From Lineus longissimus (lineage: Eukaryota > Nemertea > Pilidiophora > Heteronemertea > Lineidae), in the NCBI RefSeq assembly GCF_910592395.1, contig NC_088316.1:19282001-19346000 (forward strand): a stretch of 64,000 bases of DNA. The letters are read 5' to 3'. Position 1 is the stretch's first letter. Each line of letters starts with the position of its first letter. Shown one piece after another: positions 1 to 12,000 of the stretch. Position numbers and translations under genes: made by a program. Under the pieces are notes generated by a model. The model ran no database searches, had not been told where the DNA came from, and saw only the letters and a program-made list of their open reading frames with translations.

Positions 1-1173
1 CATGAACAAATCATTATTATTAATATCATCTTAACTGGTTCTTCCATTCTACCTCGGACGGCTGTATTAGAGTCTGCATTGTCTTATGCGGTAATCAATC
101 ACTCAACATTCATATCGCTTCCAGCTTGGATACGGATGGGGTTTGCAACAGACCTCCATCCAATGTGTATAGGACACTGTCATGAGGACATATTCATGAT
201 ATGTCGAGAGATTACTGCCCAGGACCAGCAAGCTCAGTGTACTGTTACTGTAACATATTTTACCACAAATCCCGGTTTCTAAAGCTCTTTCATCAAGGGC
301 AGTCAGTGTATATTAAAACACTGATGGACTCAGTCCAAACATGCTGTAGAACCTTGATCAACACACTAGAAGCCAAATACAGATTGCTGTCCCCCTTTAC
401 ATGAAATAAATATATTATTCAACCAATGAATAATTTATTCAGAATCCTGCAACCCCCATCGATTGTGTACATACATTAGTGTCATGAATGGAAAGGTAGT
501 TCAACCATCTGCATAAAGATGGCAGAGTAATCTCATTTTCAAGACAACTGAGAGTTTAACGATGAAGTCGGAAATCAATGGCTTATTGTGACTGGTGCGG
601 CGTTAAACTATGATACAATTTGTCCATCATAGTATCAAATATGTCTTCAGTTTAGCAACTGGCTCATTGTCTAAATCCAATGGCATTGAAATGGGATGAA
701 ATTCAAAATCCCTCATCACTTGGCTGGTACAGCTTTCCCCGATCAAGTTTAGATTAGAACTAGATTATCAGCTGCTGATATTGATAACATGGGTTAAAAA
801 TGGAAATTTGTTTCATCATAATCATCATCATTTAGATATTGTCACGATTGTGGCCAAGAAATTTGGCCTTTGCCTCGAGTTTAGTTGGCGCATTGCAATG
901 GCATTGGTCTTCGCAACAAAACATTAACAAAATAAAATCTTTGTGTAGTCACAAGAACGGTCTATCGTCAGGCCTAGGCGACATTGTACTTTGTCAGTTA
1001 GTCTGTTCTCAGGCTGAACAAGAACATCAACACACTTACAGTACACAGCACAGCGAGATAGGATCGAGAACAAGACAACCCACTGAAACAGAAATGTACA
1101 GAGGAATGTACGTGGATTTGTACAGAGAAAATCCAGGAAATGGGGGAGTGATCTTTCATCAAATTATACTTAC
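1..1173 (-). other. Intron 1 of the V-ATPase subunit c gene
   Basis: This follows the GTAAGT donor of exon 1 on the reverse strand. I found no match to the remaining proteolipid exons on either strand. Short open frames here look random. Confidence 0.6.
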
Positions 1174-1249
1174 AACTGAAGACTATAGCGGAAGTTGCAC
1201 CCATAACACCGAAGAATGGTGTGTAAGCTGGAGGCATATCATCGGCCAT
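1174..1249 (-). CDS. ATP6V0C: V-type proton ATPase 16 kDa proteolipid subunit c, exon 1 (partial)
   Basis: First coding exon of the membrane rotor proteolipid of the V-ATPase, which carries protons through the Vo sector in endomembranes. The reverse strand reads MADDMPPAYTPFFGVMGATS followed by AIVFS. This matches the N-terminus and first transmembrane helix of animal subunit c (FFGVMGA and IVFS are near-invariant). The exon ends one base into the next codon at a strong GTAAGT donor. No continuation is visible down to base 1, so 1-1173 is intron 1 and the remaining exons lie outside the window. The gene is head to head with PWP2, with about 400 bp between the two start codons. Identity is strong despite the short exon, because the motif is distinctive and sits exactly between an ATG and a donor. 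Confidence 0.88.
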
Positions 1250-1647
1250 TGTGTTATTTTTCAGTTATATCAAAGATATTCGGGAAGAAAGGCGAAGTTG
1301 GTATGTCCAGTGGTCGAACTTTCACGTAAAATGGCGAGTGAAGACAGATCATGTGATTTGCCGGCTCTATTACTTTGTAACAGGGCTCATGATTGGTCTA
1401 AAATAAAATATTCGGCAGGATTGACCAATCAGAGTTAGGTTTGTATCAATGATTAATTCTAGTGACGTCATCATATTGCACTGCCACAAATGCTTGTCCT
1501 TGACCCCTGAAGCACATGGCTTTGTACAGTGTGGAATCATCAGTTCTCCTCAAAATCACCCGTTTACTCGGTCAATAATCAAATTCAGACAATAAAATGA
1601 TGATTGCCCAGATGAATGTTATCTAAAGATTGTAAAACAAAATAAAG
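1250..1647. promoter_or_regulatory. Putative bidirectional promoter between subunit c gene and PWP2
   Basis: The 398 bp between the two divergent start codons must hold both 5' UTRs and both core promoters. A perfect palindromic CRE/ATF-type site, TGACGTCA, lies at 1463-1470 near the middle. Promoter function is inferred from geometry; only the motif is seen directly. Confidence 0.5.
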
Positions 1648-4600
1648 ATGAAGTTTAGTTACAGGGTATGCATCAATCTAACGGAACACAACACAGAAAA
1701 AAGTGAAGGGACGGGCAGTACCTACACATAGTATGATAGTACATACCTGCAGTACTGTCCAAAAGAAATGTTTCTTTTTAGACACAACATCCAGACTCCT
1801 CAAAGAAGGGAATATGTGAAAACTGCCAGCTAGAGATGTGACTGTAGTTGGATTGGTTTGTGTAGAATAAGATTTGGACAATGGTGCACCAGCGGTGGTG
1901 CCAGCAGCAGAACGGCAATCTAAATTGCTAACAAACCTCTGATCTCTCCGTGCCTGGCATTCTGAAGTGATCAGACCTCTACATCTACTGTGATCAGACC
2001 TGGGTGCGATCAGACCTGGGTGCATAAGGTTATGGATGAGTCCAAACCCCGTATATTAGGTCTTTCCTTCTTGCTTCTAGAAACGCAGAGACAGCTAGCA
2101 AATATTTGTCCGTAATTTATCAGTAAGCATTTGTTCATTGTTCTTTCAGTTTTCAAACCTTCTTGGAACTGTGTATCGCAAGGGTAATCTCAGCTTCACA
2201 CCAGATGGAAACAGTGTTGTCAGCCCTGTCGGAAACAGAATCAGCATATTTGATCTGAAGAGGTAAGAGCATCAGCAGTTGGAGACCCTTCAGTCTAACA
2301 TTGGCTGATATTTCTTTTGAGCCTTTGACCTTAAGTTGATTTGTAATATCTGATCTCCATCTAGACATTGAATAGCTAATAGAATGCAGGGTTACGTTTC
2401 TCTTTACCAATTTGTCCCTGGAATTCGTCTTGAAGACATTATCTCTAAGTCATCGTTTATTGGAAACCCCTTGGCCATGTCGGTTGGCAATTTCACAGTA
2501 AATACTAATGCCAAAGGCGGATGTCTTCTTATTTTTCAGCAACAAGTCGGAAACTTTATCTGCGGAAAGTTCATACAACATCACTGCCGTTGGTTTGTCT
2601 CCAGATGGCTCAATACTCATCGCAGTCAATGAAGGTTGGGACATATTTTATTCCTCTTCAATCTTCAATAAGAAGGCCTCAATCGGGCTCCTTTCGGATT
2701 GTCTTCATAATTGAGTCAAGGGAGTATCTCTTGATGGTAAATTTGCCTATGGAGAGGGATGAATACTGACAGTAAAATAAGAATTTCACTTGATGACTTT
2801 GTTTGAGATGTCCTGCAGTATTCATTGCCTTCATTATTGTATTCATGAGTTGTAGCTGGTAACGGTATGTTAAGTTAATGAGAGTAAATTTTAATCTGTT
2901 AACTCGTGTTTGCTTTCAGAGGGTGAGGCCCTGTTGTGTAGCCTGATCAGCAAGACTGTTCTTCATTCTTATCACTTCCATGGACGTGTCAGTGCAGTCA
3001 GTTTCAGTCCCGATGCTAAGTAAGTAATCATATGCTACACATACGCGGATAGTGGAAAAAGCTCTTGTAAATATAAACTGATTGACTTACTTTTGGATGT
3101 TATGCCATACCATTCTGTCTCAAGCATAGGTCAGGCCAAATTTCCTTCCTCTCAATAGTTCCCCACACGAGTTCCATGGCCTCTCCTTCTTGCTGCACTA
3201 TTGTACCAAGGTAAAATTTGTCTTTTGCAGGAAATTTGCAGTTGCCAAAGATAATGAAATCCTCGTGTTCCATGCCCCTGGGAAAACAAAGGAGTTCAAC
3301 CCCTTCCTTCCGTACAAGAAGTTCTATGGTGCTTATGATGAAACAGTATCGATTGATTGGACAACGGATTCACAGTAAGAACCTGGTTTGATGCATCCGG
3401 TTTGTTTGATCAATGCAAATTTGGCAGATGAGTAAATCTCCCAACTGAGGAATGATGTCTGATGGAACCATCGTGAGTAACACAAGTTTATATACCAAGG
3501 CCCGAACTGCAAACATTCTTCAAATTTGATAAATTTGATAAATTGATATCTTTTCTTCTTTTCAGAGCATTTGTTGTTGGAAGCAAAGACATGAACAGCC
3601 GAGTGTATGGCTCGCAGCGCTTTGAGAATCTGATTGTGTATTCTGTTGGTGGTCATAGCCAGGCGATGGTTGGTGCTTTCTTTGAAGAGAATTCTCTCGA
3701 CGTATCCTTTCTCATTCGGGCATTGTTTTCATAGAATGGCATAGTCTGACATCATGGCTATTGGTGCATCATCATTGGAACAGTTTCTGAACATAGTTGT
3801 TTCCTTAACTCACTTTCTGCTAGTTTTTGATTAAAACTCCATGAGGACAAACTGGGTCTAGTTGACATCCAACAATAAGCCCATCCTTTCAGCACTAGAA
3901 AATCCTATTGATATAATTAAACAGAGAATACATTTCCTTGACGATAATCAGTTCTATTCAATATGTGAGCGAGGTACAGTGTGTGCATGGGACTGTGATA
4001 CAGACTTGAGCGACCTGCGGCCGTACACAGAGAAAGAAGTGGCAGAGTCCTCTGATGAGGAAGGAGATGAGGAAAACAATAAACAGAAAAAGAGTAGGTC
4101 TGGTGGGGAATTTCGCTTGCTGAAGACGGTGCCTGATGCCTCTCATTTTGTAGATGTGACTTTTGAAGTCCTGTGAGCCCACTTTGTTTTAAGTCCTACA
4201 TGTATATCTCAAAGATAAATTCTATGAAATTCTCAATTATCAAACCATTTAAAGAAAGGTGTTGATTGAAAAAAGTAAAAAAATCTTGTTTCTTTTCTTC
4301 AGAGGAAAGTCAAGAGAATGAAGAGAAGCAGAAAGGTCTACCAGGTGGCATCCGGTACCGGAAACATTCCAAGTAAGTGTCCACCATTAGATTGGTGAGC
4401 AGTTTATGATAGTGCAGTCGGTCAAGAATGATTTGCCAACAGCTTGAATGTAACTGTAGTGAGTGGTTTTGTTGATTCTTTGTTTGTTATTTTGGTAAAG
4501 TGATGATGCTTTTCTTTATAGACACAACTACCGAGAAGCGCGTGGAGATGGCTCTGCCTTTGCCAAGGTGGCCAGTGTCGCTTTCCATAAGAGGAGTCAC

Positions 4601-7600
4601 ATCCTGGTCACTGGGTTTGACGATGGTGGTTTCTTCATTCACGAGATGCCCGACTTCAACCTTATTCATTCACTCACGTAAGTCAGCAAAGAGATGATAA
4701 GTTTAAACAAACCCTCTTTTCTCTTGAACTGGAGGGCCTAGTTGGGGTCCTGACTTCTGAGGACAGCTCTTTCATCCACCCACGTCATGTTAAGTAACAT
4801 TTTTTTCCATAGGATATCTGACCAGAGTATAACGTCCATCACATTCAACAACACTGGAGACTGGATTGCCCTTGGATGTTCCGGCCTTGGTCAGCTGTTG
4901 GTGTGGGAGTGGCAGAGCGAGTCGTACATCCTCAAACAGCAGGGTCACTTCAACAACATGTCCTGCCTCGAGTATTCACCTGATGGCCAGTATATAGCCA
5001 CTGGAGGTGATGACGGAAAGGTAGGCATAAGAATGGACCAGGTTAATTACTACTTTGACTTGTTTCCTAATGATCTGGGCAAGTAAACCCAACTCCTTTT
5101 GCCGAGTCCTGTGGGACAGTGGACCACTTTAGCTCTGATGCTTGCAGTTTATCTCAATGAGAAGGTAGAAATATATAGAAATGTTGTAATCACAGTCCCA
5201 TTGACTGACTTGCATTGAAGTTTCATCAAACGAGTCCCCAGAATGTAAACGTGTGGCTATGAACATTATCGGAATTTCTATCTTGTTTTGACCAACATAT
5301 CTTGTTGGTTTCCAGGTTAAAGTTTGGAACACGAGCAGTGGCTTCTGTTTTGTGACATTCTCCGAGCACGCTGGGGGTATAACTGGGGTCACCTTCAACC
5401 AGAATGGCAAGGTAGTTGCCTCCGCTTCAATGGATGGAACAGTCAGAGCTTTTGATTTGAACAGGTAAGATAATAAAAACAACTCAGCTGATATAGGGTC
5501 AGTGATGGACGGATTGCTGTTCTGTTCTACATTACGTTGACTCTGAATCACTTGAGGCTAATTGCAGTTGTTGTACCTCCATATCAACAGGATAGTAAGA
5601 AGTGGAGTTTCCTCTTTTCAGATATCGTAATTTCCGTACGTTCACATCACCAAGGCCAGCCCAGTTTTCATGCCTTGCTCTTGACCATAGTGGTGACATC
5701 GTGTGTGCCGGAGGAATGGACGTGTTTGAGATATTCGTGTGGTCCATGCAGACAGGAAGGCTTCTCGAGGTTGGTGGAGCTTTTTTTGCTGAAAGAGGCT
5801 TTATTAAAGGAGATATTATTTGATAAGTACTCACCACTGTGTGGTATTTTAGTCAAATCAACACATAGACCTACATGTATATGTAGTCGGTTTTGACCTC
5901 TAGTGTCATTTAGCCTTGCTTGTTCCCACCATTTGTTTTTCTCCGCAGGTCTTGGCTGGTCACGAAGGTCCAGTTAGTTCACTGATGTTCAGTTCATCAC
6001 AGGCTCTCCTAGCCAGTGCATCCTGGGACAAGACAATCAAATTATGGGATATATTTGAAAACAAAGGTGCTCGGGAAACGCTGACATTCCTCTCTGATGG
6101 TACGTACTGCTCATTCATCTTTTTGTGATTGTTCCTGTGCCAATGGTGTTGTATCATATCTAGACGGTTTGTGACAGAAGGGTTAATCCTATCTTTTGTT
6201 TCCAGTCTTGGCGGTCGCCTACAGACCAGATGGTAATGAGATCGCCGTGGCAACACTCGATGCTCAGGTCACATTTTGGGATGTGCGCTCTGCCTCTCAG
6301 ACCGGGACTATAGAAGGCAGGCATGACATGGGCTACAGTAGAAAAGATACGGATAAGATTACAGCCAAGAAGTCTGCATTTGGAAAGTGAGTTTAAATTG
6401 AATCGTACACAACTGTGACAAGCTATCGGGGGCAATTTTACCTGTCTCCAGTTAACAAATGAAAGCAATTAACAATAATGGTAATCAAATAGAAAAAGAT
6501 TTAAAATTGTGATCCAATGATGAGTTTGATCAGAATAAGGGAGCAGTTTGGTGTTATATATTTTTCTGTTTCAGAGCTTTTACAACGTTATGTTACACGG
6601 CAGATGGGAAATGTATCTTGGCTGGTGGTCGCTCCAAGAATGTCTGTATTTACTCTGTGGAGGACAAACTCCTCGTCAAAAAATTTGAGATTTCCAAGAA
6701 TCTTTCCTTTGATGGAACTGAGGTAAGACAATATCTGTAGTACAGGTTTGAAAGATTGTGTGATTTCAGTGTCAAGTAGTAGAGTGTGTCGCTGCCTAGA
6801 GGTATTATTCATGACTTTCCTAACATCAGTCGACCATTACATCTTTACTTCTTCTTCAATGTTTTGCTAAGCACTTGGAAGTGAATGCTTTAAGAAAGAA
6901 ACTGATGCTCTTTGCATCTGATTTCTCTTCTCCAGGCGTATCTCGACCGGCGGAAGATGACCAAGTGGGGTAACCTTGACCTTGTCGATACAGAAGTGGA
7001 GGATAAATCTATTTCGCTGCCTGGCGTAAAGAAGGGAGACATGAGCTCTAGACATTGGAAACCGGAGGTCAGGGTGTCTGGTGTTCAGTTCTCACCAACA
7101 GGTAGGACAAACTTAACCGGACCAATATTAGACCAGGTTTTATACCAGTTTTGCAGAAGCGCTGGTATCTGAACTGTCCAGAGGAGTGCTTTATTTAGTG
7201 ATGTTGAAGCCTTGAAAAGTTGCAAGGCACTAGCAATGGAGGAGGAAGTTGTGAGGACACCATATAGCTCATAGCTTCAAGCCTGTGTGGACACATTTCA
7301 AACTGACTACTGAACCAGGAAAGGTATGTTTTAATGCCGTATCAGCATTCCCTATTGATTTCATTCTAATTCCCTTCAAGGACGAGCATGGGCTGCCACC
7401 ACCACCGAGGGCCTACTGATCTATTCCTTAGACCACAACCTGGTGTTCGACCCCTTTGAGCTGGAGATGGATATCACACCAGCGAACCTACAGAAGACAC
7501 TAATGGAGGGCAGTTATTCTACAGCACTGATGCTGGCATTCAGGCTGAATGAGCAGAGACTGATACAGGAGGTGGTTGAGACCATTCCTGTCTCTGATAG

Positions 7601-8404
7601 TAAGTTGATACAGAGTTAGATTTGTGGACCTCAATTCTAAAGTTTTCTCCTCGGCCTAAAGTTAGCCTTAATTTGGGCATTCTGAAAGAGTTGTCCAGTT
7701 CTAAAATATAGTTCTTATAACACAAATTGCATTTTATGGTCCTTGACTTGATACTAACCTATTCATCTTAACTTCCTCCAGTTGCTGTTGTTGGCCAGTC
7801 AATACCTGACGTCTACATCAACAAACTATTGAGCTTCATCGCCAGCCAGATGGAGTCTTCGCCTCATATTGAGTTCTACCTCACATGGGCTCAGAAGCTC
7901 CTCTACATGCATGGGCCAAAACTGAAACAACGCTCACAATCCATCATGGCCATCCTGAGGTCCCTGCTGAAGGTCATCACACGCAGATATGAAGATATTG
8001 GCAAAATGTGAGTCAGTTTACTTCTTTCGTCTCTTATGGTTACCTGCTGTCTTCTTGAAAAATGATGCAAAGATGACTGTCAACCGTCTTGACAGTACGT
8101 AGTAACATGCCTCAATGCTCATGTGAAGGAAGGAGAGAGAGAGAGACAGCAGTCATTCTCCTGTTTTAAGACATTGTGTCCAGTCTTAATGATCTCATGT
8201 TTACTTTTCAGCTGTGACCACAATAAGTACAACCTCCAGTTCATCCTCGCCTTGTCTCAGACGCAGAAGAAAAGAAAGTCTGAAGAGGAGTTGGAGAAGG
8301 AAGAAGAGGAGGAACCATCCGATGCAGAGGTTGATGAAATCATGGGCCGACTCATGGAAAGTGAGGGGGACGATGAATCGGTTCATTCTTTGGTACTCTC
8401 ATGA
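1648..8404 (+). CDS. PWP2: PWP2, WD40 component of the SSU processome (UtpB)
   Basis: PWP2 is a nucleolar WD-repeat protein of the UtpB complex, needed for early pre-18S rRNA processing. Exons: 1648-1665, 2150-2262, 2540-2634, 2920-3019, 3231-3374, 3566-3701, 3952-4093, 4303-4372, 4522-4677, 4813-5020, 5316-5464, 5622-5769, 5949-6099, 6206-6386, 6575-6722, 6936-7101, 7381-7599, 7782-8007, 8212-8404. They sum to 2763 nt, 920 aa, against about 919 aa in human. Exon 1 codes only MKFSYR and joins to FSNLLGTVY, as in the human start. WD40 repeats fill roughly residues 1-690 (for example VGSKDM, GDWIALGCSGLGQLLVWEWQ, SASWDKTIKLWD). A Utp12-type helical domain follows at about 735-860, then an acidic, lysine-rich tail. 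The acidic insert near residues 235-275 is the usual variable loop. The donors after 2634 and 5769 (GTTGG) are weaker than average. Confidence 0.95.
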
Positions 8405-8538
8405 CAATAGAAATATGTTGCTCCAGAACTGAACTGCATTTGAAGGATATTTCAAGGGACTTCATTCTTGACTCTGGGCTCACTTTACAAATGTGAAAAC
8501 TCGATGAAGGGTGATGGAGTCATGCATTTATTGTACGA

Positions 8539-8544
8539 AATAAA
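8539..8544 (+). terminator. Poly(A) signal of PWP2
   Basis: A canonical AATAAA lies 135 bp after the PWP2 stop codon. Confidence 0.75.
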
Positions 8545-9044
8545 ATGTTTTCTTTTCATATGAAAGTAGTTGTTGTTCACTCCTTGACCAAAACAAAAGA
8601 CCACCAGGCTGATGGTCTACTTTAGCTGGAGACTAGTGTCCCACTATGACTAGCAGTTGGATGTGACATGTCTCTGCCTTGGATAATAATGGAGATCACA
8701 ATCGACCCCGCTACACTATGAGACGTCCGCAGAACTGACATATATCTTGTGATTGTCACAGTCAACTGAATATGTTTAGAAAGACATGGGGGACGAGTCA
8801 TTCCATGAACCCCAAACATGGTACTGACGACCGTTAGATCACCGCTTATGTTTATCCGAACTTGCACCGCTTGATTTCAACCCATTCTGCAGTGATACCG
8901 GGACACATCTACTGGTACCCATCATGGGCCACCGTAGGCCGGTGAGTTCGATTTGAGTATGTAATTTATCACGGGCCACCGTACACCGTAAAGTTCCTCA
9001 ACTTTGATTGGCTGAATTTTGTCACATTACTATCATGTTGAGCA
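8545..9044 (+). promoter_or_regulatory. Intergenic: PWP2 3' end to desulfurase-TtcA gene 5' region
   Basis: I see no coding exon or repeat here apart from two short GGGCCACCGTA copies near 8926 and 8974. By position the promoter and 5' UTR of the next gene lie here. Confidence 0.4.
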
Positions 9045-12000
9045 ATGAAGATGTCTGCGCCCATGGAGAAGAATTCAGTTGTTATTTCAAAGGGAAATTT
9101 TGATAATAATCTGCCACATGGCCGAAGGAAATTTTATGACTTAGCCTCAAATGATGAGAGGAAGATTACTAGAGATGATCAGATAAGCAGTCCACGTCGC
9201 TTGTTGCCATACATCGAAAAAAATGTCATTGGAAAGGAGAAAATATTCTCTGGACCTTTTGGCCAAAGATCTGGTATGTCACTGTGTCGTCATCGTGGAT
9301 CCATTGCACTCAAAGAATAATGACAAGATGTGCATCACGTCAGTCGATAAAGAAATTGTATTAGATAGTAGTGGTATGTCTTCATGTTCTGTAATCGTGT
9401 GGAGTGGATAGTTGACGGTGTGTAAAAACCAGGACCACGCGCAGTGTGGCCGTGGGTAGTACCGAAATCATGGCAATCATTGAATCAAGAGTTGTTGTTT
9501 TTTTCTGTTTACAGTTTTATATTGCGACTACACTGCATCAGGGCGATCACTGTCGTTCATAGAAGATTATATCAGGAAGGAAGTTCTTCCTGAATATGGC
9601 AACACCCATACTACCACCACTGTTACCTCTCTTCAGACCACACTGTTTAGACATGAGGCCAGGTAAAGTTTATGTTTACCTTTTCATTATTTTTAGCTTT
9701 GGGCCGGGCAAATTCACCTCTTTAAACCTAACCTTCCATCCAGACGCAACAAGGTGAAGGGTTTTTCTGCGTCAGATTGCCCTGCTTCCATGATAACAAT
9801 CTACTTCATACAACTGCACCAATCATTCTTTCTCTGAATCAACTGGCAGTTTTATGTAATTCTTGTTTTCTTGGTGTTGCCTTTTTTTAATGAATGATCT
9901 TCCTCTTACAGGGACATAGTAAGAAATGCTGTTCATGCCAGTGAGCATGATGCTGTCATCTTCACAGGGAATGGTTGTACTGGAGCTGTTCATAAACTCA
10001 TCAATGCTCTCCATTTGTCAACTCCACCAGTAAGTTGGGAAAGCTGGGAATCATTATTGTTACTCTTCCATGTTGTAATCCCTCTGAAATTTGGGCACCA
10101 ACCCCTGTATCTCATTTAAAACCAATTTATTTTCTCCTCATTCATATTTGTTGAAATGAAAGAATTCACAGTGGGGGTTACAGAGATGTGGAACTGTCTT
10201 TTTCTTCATGCAATGAAATGTCCTTTGCCATCTTTGGCCAGTGACCTTTCTGTCTCACCTCTTTTCTCCTTCTTTGAGGTTGTCTTCATTGGTCCTTATG
10301 AGCATCATTCGAACCTGCTGCCATGGAAGGAGATCGGGGCAGATGTCATCAGGATCTCGACTACTGAGGATGGTCTTGTTGATATGGACTGTCTGACCAC
10401 TGAACTAGAGGTGAGGAAACATCACACTCCCCAAAAGATGGAAAGTTTTTCTAACTACTTTCAAGGAATCGAATCTTATGATTAGAAATTTTTACTCTTA
10501 TTGGTTTGATCTTCATAATGCCATACGAGACAAGTAGCTAATTCAGTCTAAAATGTCTTAGAATCACCGTCTTTTTTCTAGCGATGGCAGTTATCAGGTC
10601 GCGAGCTGATTGGTTGTTTCTCTGCTGCATCCAACGTGACAGGGATCCTGGCTGACGTTAACGCCATCACCGTTTGTCTTCATAAACATGGCGCACTGGC
10701 ATTCTGGGATTACGCCACTGCTGGGCCGTACGTGGAGATCGATATGCACCCTGTGGTTGCCAGGTAAGTACACAGTAATGTCCGTGTTGCTATTTGACTG
10801 CTGAAACCAGATCCTATATTTGGGCCTAAAAATTCACGTTGCCTCTGACAACATTATACCATGACAGAGGGTAAAGTATATTTTCCCCAGAATAACACTG
10901 AACTGCTGTCTTTGGATATTCACTGGGTCTCCAGCAACTCTATCGTTAATAGAAACCAACCAGTGCAGCTTAAAGCTTTGCTGCTGCATGAACCTTGCTA
11001 AATTTCTAATGAAATGTTGTCTCCATTTCAGTAAGGACCAGCCTTATGTATATAAAGATGCCGTTTACCTGTCGCCCCATAAGTTTGTAGGCGGAGTAGG
11101 AACACCAGGTAAGACATTGTCACAATGACTGTATGTAGAGGTCTTGACTGAGTATGGGCACTCGGTGGATTAACCACATGCTAGAGATAGATACCGCTGT
11201 TTACTGAAGTCATGCATTCAATACAAGTTGGACCGCTTTCCCATGGCGATGCTCTCTCACTGAAAGTATCAATAGGTTTTCTCCAGGGTTTGGTTTCGTC
11301 CTTTATAGTACACCGATATGGCATTACCCAGTATTCATTCTACTCTTTGCAGGGATCCTAATAGCCAAGAAAAAGTTATTCAGGAATCCTGTCCCATCCG
11401 GTGGAGGAGGTGGATCAATCTTCTTTGTGAGTACTCAAATACAACATTTGAGGGATGAGAGGGATGCAATAGGGTTTCAAGTTAAGAGCTTTGATAACTG
11501 AGGCTCCTTCCAAGTCATGCTTCAAAAGAAACTTATGCATAGCCTGTGCATGTTCCACCTCTATTGTACATTAAGCAGAGGTGCTAAAATATCAGAATTG
11601 TGTATGAAACTTCTTCATGTTGCAGGTTAGAAGGGATTGCCACAGATACCTTCAAGAGGTTGAGATGAGGGAGGAAGGAGGAACCCCGGCCATTGTGGAG
11701 TCCATCAGGGCTGGATTGGTGTTTAACCTCAAGGAGGCTGTCACCCCTGAGGTCATTCTTGAGAGGGAACACAGTGTCTGTAGGTGCGTACCTTTTGAAA
11801 AATAAGTCACATTGATTGCTTTCCAATTCTCACTCTAACTACAATGTGCAATATACATGTACAATTCCAGGTCTTTGATAAAATGAGATGGTCTGTCAAA
11901 AAAACCTTGTTGTTATGGATATATGGTACCGAGAAATCAAGTAATCTAGCCCATATTGAACATGTTCCATTTCTTACACTTACATGCAGTCGTTTATAAC

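Noticed and set aside
839-1438. A 199-codon plus-strand open frame
   Set aside because: It overlaps the V-ATPase exon 1 in antisense, has no splice or domain logic, and its residues look random.
8926-8990. Pair of GGGCCACCGTA repeats upstream of the fusion gene
   Set aside because: They are too short and have no partner elsewhere that I noticed, so chance is likely.
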